A model generated the notes under the pieces. The model ran no database searches. It worked only from the letters and a program-made list of their open reading frames with translations, and was not told the origin of the DNA. From Clostridiales bacterium (lineage in GTDB: Bacteria; Bacillota; Clostridia; Christensenellales; Pumilibacteraceae): a DNA stretch of 64,000 nucleotides. The position numbers were made by a program, and so were the translations under genes. Position 1 is the stretch's first letter. Each line of letters begins with the position of its first letter. The stretch covers positions 1 to 64,000 of the forward strand of contig JAFLVH010000002.1 in the NCBI GenBank assembly GCA_022508365.1, given 5' to 3'. This document shows positions 34,879 to 42,866 of this stretch, one piece after another.

Positions 34879-35109
34879 TTAATCAACCGTCATTACGACA
34901 CATTCGGCCTCGGTCTTGCGGAGCGTCAGCTCATATCCGCGCAACGTGACCTCCATAGGATCGCCGAGCGGCGCGAGCTTGCGCATGACTATTTTCGCTC
35001 CGGGCGTAATGCCCATGTCAAACAGCCTGCGGCGAATCCTACCCTCACCGCCTACCTTGCTTACAACGCCTTCGTCACCGACGACAAACTCCGATAATTT
35101 CTTTTCCAT
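34879..35109 (-). CDS. feoA: FeoA domain protein (second copy)
   Basis: A 76-residue SH3-like protein that assists FeoB. It contains GGEGRIRRRLFDMGITPGAKI and the terminal LRKTEAECVVMTV. ATG 35109 (MEKKLSEF) is chosen because GAGGTGG lies just upstream; the upstream frame is not conserved. A GTTAG...CTAAC palindrome lies 26 nt before the start. feoB starts 62 nt downstream of its stop. Confidence 0.92.
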   Translation of the reverse strand: MEKKLSEFVVGDEGVVSKVGGEGRIRRRLFDMGITPGAKIVMRKLAPLGDPMEVTLRGYELTLRKTEAECVVMTVD

Positions 35110-35134
35110 ATCCACCTCGATAATATTGTTAGCG

Positions 35135-35150
35135 GTTAGCAATGACTAAC
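35135..35150. promoter_or_regulatory. Candidate DtxR/IdeR-type iron box between the two feoA genes
   Basis: GTTAG-CAATGA-CTAAC. It shares GTTAGCAATG with the site at 35452-35474 and resembles the half-sites of IdeR/DtxR operators. A further GTTAG lies 6 nt upstream. Confidence 0.5.
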
Positions 35151-35168
35151 TTAACTGTAAAAAATTTT

Positions 35169-35399
35169 TTATGCAAAACTCGGACGGTGCCCAACAATTA
35201 TGCTCTGCGCCAACTCTTTGTTTAAGGCGATACGCGAATCGTGCACGCGCACAATCATATTGCCGTCCGAACAGGAAAGCGGCGTGAGGAGAGCGCCCGT
35301 CATGATGCCGAGGTTTTCCAAATGCTTGCGCGTCTTGGGTTCGGCGGCAACTCGTATAACCAACATTGTTTCACCCTCTCGGGCCAAAAGTAACGGCAT
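35169..35399 (-). CDS. feoA: FeoA domain protein (first copy)
   Basis: A 76-residue FeoA-like protein: MPLLLAREGETMLVIRV, LENLGIMTGALLTPLS and MIVRVHDSRIALNKELAQSI. The ATG at 35399 has AGGAG 6 nt upstream; an earlier in-frame ATG at 35459 lies in the operator and is rejected. Two feoA genes before feoB are common in Clostridia. It is the first gene of the operon. Confidence 0.9.
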   Translation of the reverse strand: MPLLLAREGETMLVIRVAAEPKTRKHLENLGIMTGALLTPLSCSDGNMIVRVHDSRIALNKELAQSIIVGHRPSFA

Positions 35400-35451
35400 A
35401 TGTATCTCCTTTTTATATGATATTCCGCATTGTTCGCAATATGCAACTTTA

Positions 35452-35474
35452 GTTAGCAATGTGCAACTGCTAAC
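35452..35474. promoter_or_regulatory. Candidate iron-responsive operator at the feo promoter
   Basis: GTTAGCA-N9-TGCTAAC, directly downstream of the -10 box. The half-sites match DtxR/IdeR-like rather than Fur-like operators. Confidence 0.58.
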
Positions 35475-35477
35475 CGT

Positions 35478-35506
35478 ATTATATGACTTAAATTCGGCTT
35501 TGTCAA
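35478..35506 (-). promoter_or_regulatory. Promoter of the feo operon
   Basis: TTGACA (35506-35501), 17 nt, TATAAT (35483-35478). Confidence 0.88.
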
Positions 35507-35533
35507 GCGAATTTAAGATATTTTTTAAAAAAG

Positions 35534-35578
35534 TTGAGATCCTTCACTTCGTTCAGATGACAAAAAAAGCTGTTCAAT
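35534..35578. repeat. Degenerate GAGATCCTTC-type intergenic element
   Basis: TTGAGATCCTTCACTTCG then TTCAGATGACAAAAAAA. A relative of the element at 24519-24560. The rest of the 35507-35747 gap has no gene I can support. Confidence 0.45.
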
Positions 35579-35741
35579 TATTGTTATTTTCAAATCTTAT
35601 TAAACGACCGGTTAATAAGGGAATTCAAAACAAATTATAAGTGAATTGCTTGTTTGTCCTACGAAGCAACCGAAGGTTATTCCGAGGTACGATGAATCCC
35701 ATCGACATTGCCTATCCGGAAAAGCAAAGCCCAACCAACAT

Positions 35742-35769
35742 TTATTCTTAATTCTGCGTTCTCAACTGC
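35742..35769. repeat. Heptameric repeat containing the rsmF-like stop codon
   Basis: Units TTATTCT, TAATTCT, GCGTTCT, CAACTGC. The TAA (35748-35750) of the methyltransferase gene is inside. Confidence 0.65.
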
Positions 35770-37043
35770 TTCGGGTATCTGTTTTTAAGCACTTTTTCCC
35801 CGTCGCCGCCTGCCGCAGATTTTGCAAGCCCCAGCGCAAAGCCGTTTACTGTTGCAATAACAAAACCGTTCGGCGCCGAAATATCTATCTGTTCGCCGGC
35901 AATGTAGTTTTGCGCAAGCTCGCCGAGCTCCACCGTCCCAAACCGTTTTATGCTCTCATCTCCTAGCGCATGCGTTAGCGCGTGCGACGGGTCTTTGCCG
36001 TCAAATACGGGCGTACCTACCCCTATCACGTTAAGCCCCGACAGATCGGGCAGGACAAAATCGTCTGCGTCCAGAATGACGCGCTTGTTCATTATTTCCG
36101 CCGCCACCGCCGTAAGCCCACCAAGCTTCACCGTTTTGCACTTTTTACGCAGTCGCGGTTTTTCGGTCTTTCCGCCGTCAGCCTTCTGAAGCACACAGTA
36201 AAAATGCCCCTCGCCGTCAAAGTCTATCGGGTATATACGCCGCGCATCGGGAGCGTCTATCCCACGCCACGACCCTAAAAGCAGCGGAATATCCACGGTG
36301 CGCATGCCGAGCGACAATAAATAATTTATATTGTCCTCGTTCTCTTCCTTGGAAAAAGTGCATGTGCTGTAAAGCATGTATCCGCCGCCGCACAGCAGCT
36401 TTACCGCGCTATCTAAAATGGCGCGCTGGCGCAAAGCACAGCCTTTTACTATATTCTCGGAATACGGAACTTCCTCGTACCGCATCATGCCGCCGCCGCT
36501 GCACGGCGCGTCCACTATGATTGTATCAAAGTATTCCGAAAACCCAGCCGCTACGTAATCGTCCGCAGTGCCGCAGGTTACGACGGCATTACTTATGCCC
36601 ATGCGCTCTATGTTTTCCGCGAGCGCCTTTGTCCGCTTGTATTCGCTGTCGTTGCAAAACAGCACGCCGCCCTTCATATATTCCGCGGCCTGCGTACTCT
36701 TGCCGCCGGGCGCGGCGCAAAGGTCGAGCACGCGACTTCCTATAAACTGAGAAAACGCCGCCACCGCCGCCGACGCGGATGGCTCCTGCATGTAGTACAG
36801 CCCTGCATGATACAACGGGTCGAGCGACGGCTTTATGTTGCAGTAAAACGAATTTCGGCACAGCGGATTCTGCCTAAGCTCACCGTTAAACAGCTTTTTA
36901 AACTCACTCACCGATATTTTATTGGTGTTGATTCTCAGCGCCTTGTGCCGCGGTTTGTTTTTGTAAGCGTCTATAAACTCGCCGTACCGCTCGCCCAAAA
37001 GTCCGCGCATATACTCGAAGAAGTAGCCGTCAGTCATTTTCAT
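35748..37043 (-). CDS. RsmF-type rRNA (cytosine-5-)-methyltransferase, NOL1/NOP2/Sun family
   Basis: A 431-residue m5C methyltransferase. The SAM motif is VLDLCAAPGGKSTQAAEYM, the motif IV cysteine is in VDAPCSGGGMMRYEE and the catalytic cysteine in YSTCTFSKEENEDN. The N-terminal RNA-recognition part (KALRINTNKIS) and a C-terminal PUA-like region with NGFALGLAKSAAGGD match RsmF. It overlaps the truA end. ATG 37043 or 37037 are both possible; neither has a strong ribosome site. The exact rRNA position is not inferable. Confidence 0.9.
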   Translation of the reverse strand: MKMTDGYFFEYMRGLLGERYGEFIDAYKNKPRHKALRINTNKISVSEFKKLFNGELRQNPLCRNSFYCNIKPSLDPLYHAGLYYMQEPSASAAVAAFSQFIGSRVLDLCAAPGGKSTQAAEYMKGGVLFCNDSEYKRTKALAENIERMGISNAVVTCGTADDYVAAGFSEYFDTIIVDAPCSGGGMMRYEEVPYSENIVKGCALRQRAILDSAVKLLCGGGYMLYSTCTFSKEENEDNINYLLSLGMRTVDIPLLLGSWRGIDAPDARRIYPIDFDGEGHFYCVLQKADGGKTEKPRLRKKCKTVKLGGLTAVAAEIMNKRVILDADDFVLPDLSGLNVIGVGTPVFDGKDPSHALTHALGDESIKRFGTVELGELAQNYIAGEQIDISAPNGFVIATVNGFALGLAKSAAGGDGEKVLKNRYPKQLRTQN

Positions 37044-37770
37044 CCGTCCCGTACTTAACCGAATACAAATATAATCCGCACGCCGGCGCAAGCTCCTTTG
37101 CATACGAGCGGTCGCGCTTTTCCAATAGCTCCGCGATATTCACATCATCGCCCATTCCCGCCTTTATCAGTTGTGCGGTGATGATGCGCACCATGTTGTA
37201 CAAAAAGCCGTCGGCGGTGATAAAGAACTTTATAAACCTTCCGTCACGCTCGAAGTGTGCGTCGAAAACCGTACGAGTAAACGTTTTTGCGCCGCCGCCC
37301 GCCGCCATAAACGTGGAAAAGTCATGCTTGCCCACAAGCTCATGTGCACATGTGTTCATGCGTAGTATATCGGGCTCTTTATTTAAACAAATCGCGCGGT
37401 CATTCAGTATGGGAAGGACTTCCCCTACGTACATGAGATACATGTAAGTCTTTTGTTTGGCGGATTTTCGCGCGTCAAAGCCGTCCGCCACCGTCTCCGC
37501 CCTATTAACGCGTACGGTGCGAGGTAGATATGCGTTAAGTCCGCCGACTATATTTTTTTCAGGCAAAACTTTGTCTGCGTCAAAGTGCGCGACCTGCGCT
37601 ACGGCATGCACTCCGGCGTCGGTCCTGCCCGACCCGACCACACTCACCTTTTGCCCGAAAAGCTTCTCTGCCGCAGTTTCCACGGCGTCTTGTATGCTGT
37701 TACCGCTCGGCTGGCGCTGCCAACCGCAAAAGTCGGTTCCGTCATAGGATAACGTTATTTTGTACCGCAT
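37030..37770 (-). CDS. truA: tRNA pseudouridine(38-40) synthase TruA
   Basis: A 246-residue enzyme that converts U38-U40 of tRNA to pseudouridine. The start YKITLSYDGTDFCGWQRQP and the catalytic aspartate in GSGRTDAGVHA (about residue 52) are diagnostic, and FLYNMVRIITAQLI is the conserved C-terminal motif. Placed after ecfT as in many Firmicutes, 21 nt downstream. Confidence 0.97.
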   Translation of the reverse strand: MRYKITLSYDGTDFCGWQRQPSGNSIQDAVETAAEKLFGQKVSVVGSGRTDAGVHAVAQVAHFDADKVLPEKNIVGGLNAYLPRTVRVNRAETVADGFDARKSAKQKTYMYLMYVGEVLPILNDRAICLNKEPDILRMNTCAHELVGKHDFSTFMAAGGGAKTFTRTVFDAHFERDGRFIKFFITADGFLYNMVRIITAQLIKAGMGDDVNIAELLEKRDRSYAKELAPACGLYLYSVKYGTDEND

Positions 37771-37791
37771 GTCCGTTTCCCCTTGCCACGA

Positions 37792-38631
37792 CTATATCGA
37801 CAGCATTGTGATAAATGCCCAACCGAACCAATTGTAGTTTAAGAACAATATGCACACGGTTATTACGCACCAGAACAATAGCCCGATAAAATCGCCTGCC
37901 TTGGCCTTTAGCTTTTTCATGCGCGTCCTGCCCTTGGCGCCGCGGTAGCAACGGCTGTCCATGGCGTCGGCAAGCTCGTCCGCGCGGCGGAATGACGACA
38001 CAAACAGCGGAATCAAAACAGGAATCATCGCCTTGATTTTTTTAAACGGATTGCGCGAATCGAACGCCGCGCCGCGCGCTTTTTGCGCGTTGATAATTTT
38101 GTCCGTTTCCTCGATTAGCGTGGGGATTAGCCTTAATGCTATGCTCATGATAAGCGCAAGCTCGTGCACAGGCAGGTGCAGTACTTTAAGCGGCGAGAGC
38201 AGGCTTTCCAGCCCGTCGCACAGCTCGGTGGGCGTGGAAGTCAAAGTGAGCACCGTCGGCATCATAACAAGCAGCATCAGCCGCCAGCCGAGCTTAATCG
38301 CCGCGTAAATGCCGTTTAGGTAGATGTGAAAAATCCCCCACTCGGCAAGCGGCGCGGAGCCCTCGTCTACGTAAAAAATCATCATGAGTACAGTGGTAAA
38401 CAGCAGTATAAATAAAATAAGTCTCAAGCTCTTTAGCACCTTTAATATGGGCACGCGCGACAACAGTATTGTTATCAACACAAACACCGTCATAAACGCG
38501 TAAGAAAAAAAGCTGTTACAAAAGAACACTGTGACCAAATACAATATCAGTATTACAAGCTTAATCCTCGGGTCGGCGCGGTGAACAACAGACGACGCCG
38601 GATAATATTGACCCATGCTTACGTCACGCAT
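37792..38631 (-). CDS. ecfT: Energy-coupling factor transporter transmembrane protein EcfT
   Basis: A 279-residue membrane scaffold of the group II ECF vitamin importer. It starts SMGQYYPASSVVHRADPRIKL, and the C-terminal coupling helices contain ARGAAFDSRNPFKKIK and DAMDSRCYRGAKGRTRM, the A-R-G type motifs that bind EcfA. The ATG overlaps the ecfA2 stop by 8 nt. No S-component is encoded nearby. Confidence 0.96.
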   Translation of the reverse strand: MRDVSMGQYYPASSVVHRADPRIKLVILILYLVTVFFCNSFFSYAFMTVFVLITILLSRVPILKVLKSLRLILFILLFTTVLMMIFYVDEGSAPLAEWGIFHIYLNGIYAAIKLGWRLMLLVMMPTVLTLTSTPTELCDGLESLLSPLKVLHLPVHELALIMSIALRLIPTLIEETDKIINAQKARGAAFDSRNPFKKIKAMIPVLIPLFVSSFRRADELADAMDSRCYRGAKGRTRMKKLKAKAGDFIGLLFWCVITVCILFLNYNWFGWAFITMLSI

Positions 38632-39478
38632 CTTTTACCGCCTTTTTAAGCTGCTCAAACAGCTCGTCTTCTGTAAGTACCGACCTATCGACATTAACGC
38701 CCAGCTCATTCAGCTTGACGGCTATTTCGGTGACAAGCGGCAGCTCCACGCCGCAGCTATTCAATAGCTCTTCGGACCCGAAAAGCTCGCGCGGAGAGAA
38801 CACGCCCATCACGCGTCCATGCTTTAGCACGGCAATTTTATTGCAGTATTCCGCAATCTCGTCCATGTTGTGCGATATCATGATAACCGTCGGGCACGAC
38901 TCTTTTATGCGCAGCACAAGCTCCATTATGTCGCGCTTGCCTCTGGGGTCAAGCCCGGCGGTCGGCTCGTCTAACACAAGTATTTCGGGCTGCATGGCTA
39001 TTACGCCGGCAAGCGCCACGCGCCGCTTTTGTCCGCCCGACAGCTCAAACGGCGAACGCTCCGCAATTTCCCCGTAGTTAAGCCCTACAAGCTCTATGGC
39101 GCGTTTTGCGCGCTCCTCCGCCTCGGCACCGCTTAGTCCTATATTTTTAGGTCCGAACATGACGTCGGCAAGTACGGTGTCGGCAAAAAGCTGATGTTCC
39201 GGATACTGAAACACCATGCCCACCTTGGCGCGAAGCTTGTTAAGATCCACCTTTTTGGCGGATAAATCCATATCCTCGACGATTACGGTGCCGCTGTTTT
39301 TTTGGATTTTTGTCAGCGCGTTAAAGTGGCTTACAAGTGTGGACTTGCCCGCGCCCGTGCTACCTATTATCCCAAAAAAGTCGCCCGTTTCAATCTTTAA
39401 ATTTATGTCGAACAGCGCCTGCGTGGTAAATGGGGTTTTGGGGCTGTAAACAAACGAAAGATGCTTAACTTCTATCAT
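38624..39478 (-). CDS. ecfA2: Energy-coupling factor ATPase EcfA2
   Basis: A 284-residue ATPase. Walker A GSTGAGKST, signature ELSGGQKRR, Walker B EILVLDEPTAGLD, switch HN in MISHNMDEIAEYC. It starts right after the EcfA1 stop. With EcfA1 it forms the heterodimer that energises ECF import. Confidence 0.95.
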   Translation of the reverse strand: MIEVKHLSFVYSPKTPFTTQALFDINLKIETGDFFGIIGSTGAGKSTLVSHFNALTKIQKNSGTVIVEDMDLSAKKVDLNKLRAKVGMVFQYPEHQLFADTVLADVMFGPKNIGLSGAEAEERAKRAIELVGLNYGEIAERSPFELSGGQKRRVALAGVIAMQPEILVLDEPTAGLDPRGKRDIMELVLRIKESCPTVIMISHNMDEIAEYCNKIAVLKHGRVMGVFSPRELFGSEELLNSCGVELPLVTEIAVKLNELGVNVDRSVLTEDELFEQLKKAVKDA

Positions 39479-40324
39479 TTATTCTTCCCCCTCCCCTTTT
39501 AGATTCGCCACGGCACGGGCAAATTCGTCCGATGACAGCGGACAGCCTATATCCGCGCCAATGCCCTTTAGCCGACGGGATAGCCGCACGTAAAGCGGCA
39601 GATCAAGCCCTGCGGACTCAAACACCTCGGGAGTGTCAAACAGCTCCTTGCCGCCGTCCGCCTGCTTTGCGCCGCCGTTCAATACGATAATCCTATCCGC
39701 CGCCGCAGCTTCTTCCATGAAGTGCGTTATCATTATTACCGCCATGTTCTCGTCGCGGTTTAGCTTTTTAACCACGTCCAGCACCTCGCGCCTACCCATT
39801 GGGTCGAGCATGCCGGTGGCCTCGTCCAGTATCATAAGCTCGGGCTTTATCGCAAGCACGCCGGCAATCGCCACGCGCTGCTTTTGTCCGCCGGAAAGAC
39901 GGAACGGTCCGCTTGTGGCGTAATCTTGCATTCCGACGCTCTTTAACGCCCAATCTACGCGAGCGCGGATTTCGTCCTGCGGTAAGCCCAAATTTTCGGG
40001 ACCGAACGCGACGTCGTCCTCCACTATGGTAGTTACCATCTGGTTGTCGGGGTTCTGAAAAACTATGCCTATTTTTTTGCGAATGTCAAAAAGCGCGGAC
40101 TTGTCCGTGGTGGGCATACCGTCAACAAGCACCTGTCCGCTGTCCGGCGTTATCAGCCCGTTAGCTAGCCTTGCCAGCGTGGACTTGCCCGATCCGTTGC
40201 AACCTACAAGCGCAATAAACTCGCCGCGCTCGACGGCAAACGACACCTTGTTTAACGCTTTGGTCAGTTCGTCCTCGCCGCTGACGTAAGAATATTCCAC
40301 ATCTTTAAATTCCAAAAACGGCAT
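39479..40324 (-). CDS. ecfA1: Energy-coupling factor ATPase EcfA1
   Basis: A 281-residue ATPase. Walker A GCNGSGKST, Q-loop VFQNPDNQMV, signature RLSGGQKQR, Walker B LMILDEATGMLDP. First gene of ecfA1-ecfA2-ecfT-truA-rsmF. The ATG lies 6 nt after a -10 box with no ribosome site, so the operon message seems leaderless. Confidence 0.95.
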   Translation of the reverse strand: MPFLEFKDVEYSYVSGEDELTKALNKVSFAVERGEFIALVGCNGSGKSTLARLANGLITPDSGQVLVDGMPTTDKSALFDIRKKIGIVFQNPDNQMVTTIVEDDVAFGPENLGLPQDEIRARVDWALKSVGMQDYATSGPFRLSGGQKQRVAIAGVLAIKPELMILDEATGMLDPMGRREVLDVVKKLNRDENMAVIMITHFMEEAAAADRIIVLNGGAKQADGGKELFDTPEVFESAGLDLPLYVRLSRRLKGIGADIGCPLSSDEFARAVANLKGEGEE

Positions 40325-40330
40325 ACAAAA

Positions 40331-40359
40331 ATTTTAGCATTTTTTATAAAGCATGTCAA
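40331..40359 (-). promoter_or_regulatory. Promoter of the ecf operon, leaderless
   Basis: TTGACA (40359-40354), 17 nt, TAAAAT (40336-40331), then 6 nt to ATG 40324. Confidence 0.8.
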
Positions 40360-40361
40360 AC

Positions 40362-40399
40362 AAAAAACCGCCGTAGGACTTGTGCCTAAAGCGGTTTTG
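40362..40399 (-). terminator. Terminator of the 584-residue lipoprotein gene
   Basis: AAAACCGC-TTTAGG paired with CCTA-C-GGCGGTTTT, then T-rich on the minus strand. Confidence 0.75.
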
Positions 40400-40420
40400 A
40401 TAAAACAATTATTTAATGGA

Positions 40421-42175
40421 TTAATATTCGGACGGATATTCCTCAAAGCCTATATCGCCGCCGGAGCCGCCGAAAAGGAAGCCCATCATGCTGCCGACCT
40501 TGCCCATAGCATACTGCAAAACTTCGAGCGGATCGCCTTCCATATACGTGACCATCACGTTGAACTGCGCGCCGTCAGCGCTGTAAACCTCTACGATAAG
40601 GTCTGTGCCGACAGCCGCACCCTCAAAGTAACTCTTTAAGAACGCGCTGTTAAACACAAAGCTGCTGTCGCTGAACATGACCGCGTTGTTGGGCGCGTCA
40701 TCGATAGGATTGTAATAATTGTCAAAAAGCGCGATGCCGTTATAGCTCATTTCGTTACCGGCGGTCTCGTAGTAAACGTGAAGGTCGGTATCGGTAAGCG
40801 CATACAGGAACACCGTGACGTTGCGTCTGTATTCGAAGTCGTGATCGAATGTGATATCAAAGTCAGACGGCGCAGTCTTGTACTCCGTGATCTTAAGCTC
40901 GACGGACGCCAAGTAATCATTATCGGCAAGTATCGAACCTGCGGAAGCGGCGCCGGTATAGGTGTGGGAAGCAAAGCAATCGATCTTTATGCCGGTCAAT
41001 ACGTCGTTGCTCTCCGTCAAGGAGACGGTAACGGACAATTCGTCAAATACGACTGCGCTCTTAATAGCGTTGTAGAGATCGGCAAGGTCCGCTCTGTCTG
41101 CAAGCACCATGTCGACCGCCGCCCTTGTGCCGTACAGCAAGGCTATATCGAGCATAGACTTTACGCTTGCAAGCTTATCCTCCAAATCGGTTGTGTCTAC
41201 CTCTTCAAAGAACATAGCGCTGAGTGCGCCCATAAGAATCTCCATCATTTGGTCGCTTTCGCTATAATCTTGGTCCGACCCGTCATTTCCTTCGAGCTCG
41301 GCGGCCGTTGCAGTGCCAAACTCGGGCAACATATCGGCTATGAGAGTCATCAAGTAATCATAAGCGCCGACAAAAACTTCGCTGAGCTTACGCTCCTTAA
41401 TCATGTTAACCAAATCATCTTCAAGCGGCATGTACTCGCCCATAAGCTCAAACAAGTCCACGTCAAACGTTGCGCCGAGAAAATCCGCAACAACGCCTAC
41501 CGTATTTTCCTCGTCCTTAATAAAGTCTTCAATAGCGCTGTAGATATCGTCAAAGCTGACGCCGAACAGCAGATCGCAATAATCGTTGAGAAGCACGTTT
41601 ATTGTCTTGTTGTTTTTGTACGCGGAATAGAGCGGAGTAAAGTATTTGTTTACGTCCTCGGCAACGTCAATTGTAAGTACGGTTTTGCCCTCATCCTCGT
41701 AATAGGTTGCGGCAAGCTTTTCGTCAGCGGCGTCGTCACCGATAAGAGCAAGCATGCCACGCACTTGGTCCAACGCCCCACCAAACGGATACTCGTAAAA
41801 ATGATATCCGTCCTCGGTGGAAACATAGGTATAGCCGGTGTCAAAGTCCAGTATCATGTCGCCGACCATAAGCTTGTTGCCGCGCTTATCAAGCGCAATG
41901 CTTTCGCTCACCTTTTGGGTGTTTTTGGTGGACAGAGTGTACGATGCGGAGCCTGTAAAGCCTGCCGCGTCAAGCACGTCTGCAGCCGAGCCCAAAAGCT
42001 CGTTGAGCGAAACGGATATCAACTTGCCGCCGTTACCGCCCTCATCGTCATCTTTGCCGCCGGCAGGTTTTTTGCCGCCCGATGACTTTTTGTTGCCCCC
42101 GCTGCACGCCACAAACGCAAAGCACAACACAAACGCCATGACGAGCGAAAGCAATGTCAGCAATCTTTTCTTCAT
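40421..42175 (-). CDS. Large acidic lipoprotein of unknown function
   Basis: A 584-residue exported lipoprotein with lipobox FVAC and lipidated C24, followed by a Gly/Ser/Lys linker (GGNKKSSGGKKPAGGK) and an acidic tract. The body is Asp/Glu-rich with long helices and beta segments (MLVGD.ILDFDTGYTYVSTEDGYHFYEYPF), ending in a Gly-rich tail (GFLFGGSGGDIGFEEYPSEY). I recognise no family or catalytic motif. A single-gene unit with a good promoter, AGGAGG ribosome site and a terminator. Confidence 0.8.
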   Translation of the reverse strand: MKKRLLTLLSLVMAFVLCFAFVACSGGNKKSSGGKKPAGGKDDDEGGNGGKLISVSLNELLGSAADVLDAAGFTGSASYTLSTKNTQKVSESIALDKRGNKLMVGDMILDFDTGYTYVSTEDGYHFYEYPFGGALDQVRGMLALIGDDAADEKLAATYYEDEGKTVLTIDVAEDVNKYFTPLYSAYKNNKTINVLLNDYCDLLFGVSFDDIYSAIEDFIKDEENTVGVVADFLGATFDVDLFELMGEYMPLEDDLVNMIKERKLSEVFVGAYDYLMTLIADMLPEFGTATAAELEGNDGSDQDYSESDQMMEILMGALSAMFFEEVDTTDLEDKLASVKSMLDIALLYGTRAAVDMVLADRADLADLYNAIKSAVVFDELSVTVSLTESNDVLTGIKIDCFASHTYTGAASAGSILADNDYLASVELKITEYKTAPSDFDITFDHDFEYRRNVTVFLYALTDTDLHVYYETAGNEMSYNGIALFDNYYNPIDDAPNNAVMFSDSSFVFNSAFLKSYFEGAAVGTDLIVEVYSADGAQFNVMVTYMEGDPLEVLQYAMGKVGSMMGFLFGGSGGDIGFEEYPSEY

Positions 42176-42206
42176 TTATAAATACCTCCTAAAAGTATAT
42201 ATTGTT

Positions 42207-42235
42207 AGTATAATACGCTTTTGAAAAAAAGTCAA
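42207..42235 (-). promoter_or_regulatory. Promoter of the lipoprotein gene
   Basis: TTGACT (42235-42230), 17 nt, TATACT (42212-42207). Confidence 0.75.
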
Positions 42236-42250
42236 CAATTCAAAAGTTTT

Positions 42251-42577
42251 TTAGCCGTTTTCATTGAAATACCGCGGCAGCGGCTTGATTGTGCCGGACG
42301 AATTTTCTATGGTAAAGTAGTCAAAGTCCACTTCCTCCACAAACTCGCGCGGAAGGAACCTTGCGATGTTAAAGTGCACAAAGTTGTACTTATGGCTGGT
42401 GAGTATTATCGGCGTGGGTATGTCCATTGCTCGCGTTATATCGCAAATGTAATCGAACAATTTGTCCTCGTCAAACGCTTCGTCCAGCGTGTACATATAA
42501 TCGCGCGTTATCTTGTCGCCGCGCATTGTCTTTGCCCATATTCTGGGAAAAACCTTTGCTTTAAGTTCCTTTTGCAT
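42251..42577 (-). CDS. Conserved-looking hypothetical protein, 108 residues
   Basis: It starts MQKELKAKVFPRIWAKTMRG and ends KPLPRYFNENG. A soluble mixed alpha/beta protein with no signal or membrane segment and many aromatic residues; family not recognised. ATG 42577 has AGGGC 6 nt upstream. A possible promoter is TTGCTA (42634-42629), 17 nt, TATATA (42611-42606). The longer frame to 42637 would begin upstream of this promoter and is rejected. Confidence 0.65.
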   Translation of the reverse strand: MQKELKAKVFPRIWAKTMRGDKITRDYMYTLDEAFDEDKLFDYICDITRAMDIPTPIILTSHKYNFVHFNIARFLPREFVEEVDFDYFTIENSSGTIKPLPRYFNENG

Positions 42578-42728
42578 AATGCCCTTTTGCGTATAAGATA
42601 TAATATATATAGCATATTTTTCCACGTATAGCAACAAATAATGTCATTGACTTTGTATCATTTTTTATGTACTCAAAGCAAAGACGCAATATGATTACGG
42701 ACAAACAGTTTTCGCCGAGCTTTGATAA

Positions 42729-42762
42729 TAAAAATGATAGGCCTTTTCGCCTATCATAATTT
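42729..42762. terminator. Terminator downstream of guaA
   Basis: AAATGATAGGC-cttttc-GCCTATCATaattt, a stem with A/T tracts on both sides in the 42578-42866 gap. That gap holds no gene I can support. Confidence 0.8.
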
Positions 42763-42763
42763 C

Positions 42764-42791
42764 AGATAAAAAATAAGAGATAAAAAATAAC
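42764..42791. repeat. Heptameric repeat, AGATAAA/AAATAAG type
   Basis: Four 7-base units beside the guaA terminator. A weaker run of the complementary type is at 42816-42842. Confidence 0.7.
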
Positions 42792-42866
42792 ACAAAGCGG
42801 CAACAATATTTTACGCTCTATTCTTATCTCTTATATATTCTTTTAGGTGCGTCAGCGCCGATTGGT

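Noticed and set aside
40778-42085. Open frame of 435 codons on the plus strand opposite the 584-residue lipoprotein gene
   Set aside because: The minus-strand frame has a lipoprotein signal, promoter, ribosome site and terminator. The plus-strand product has no recognisable features and arises from codon bias on the other strand.
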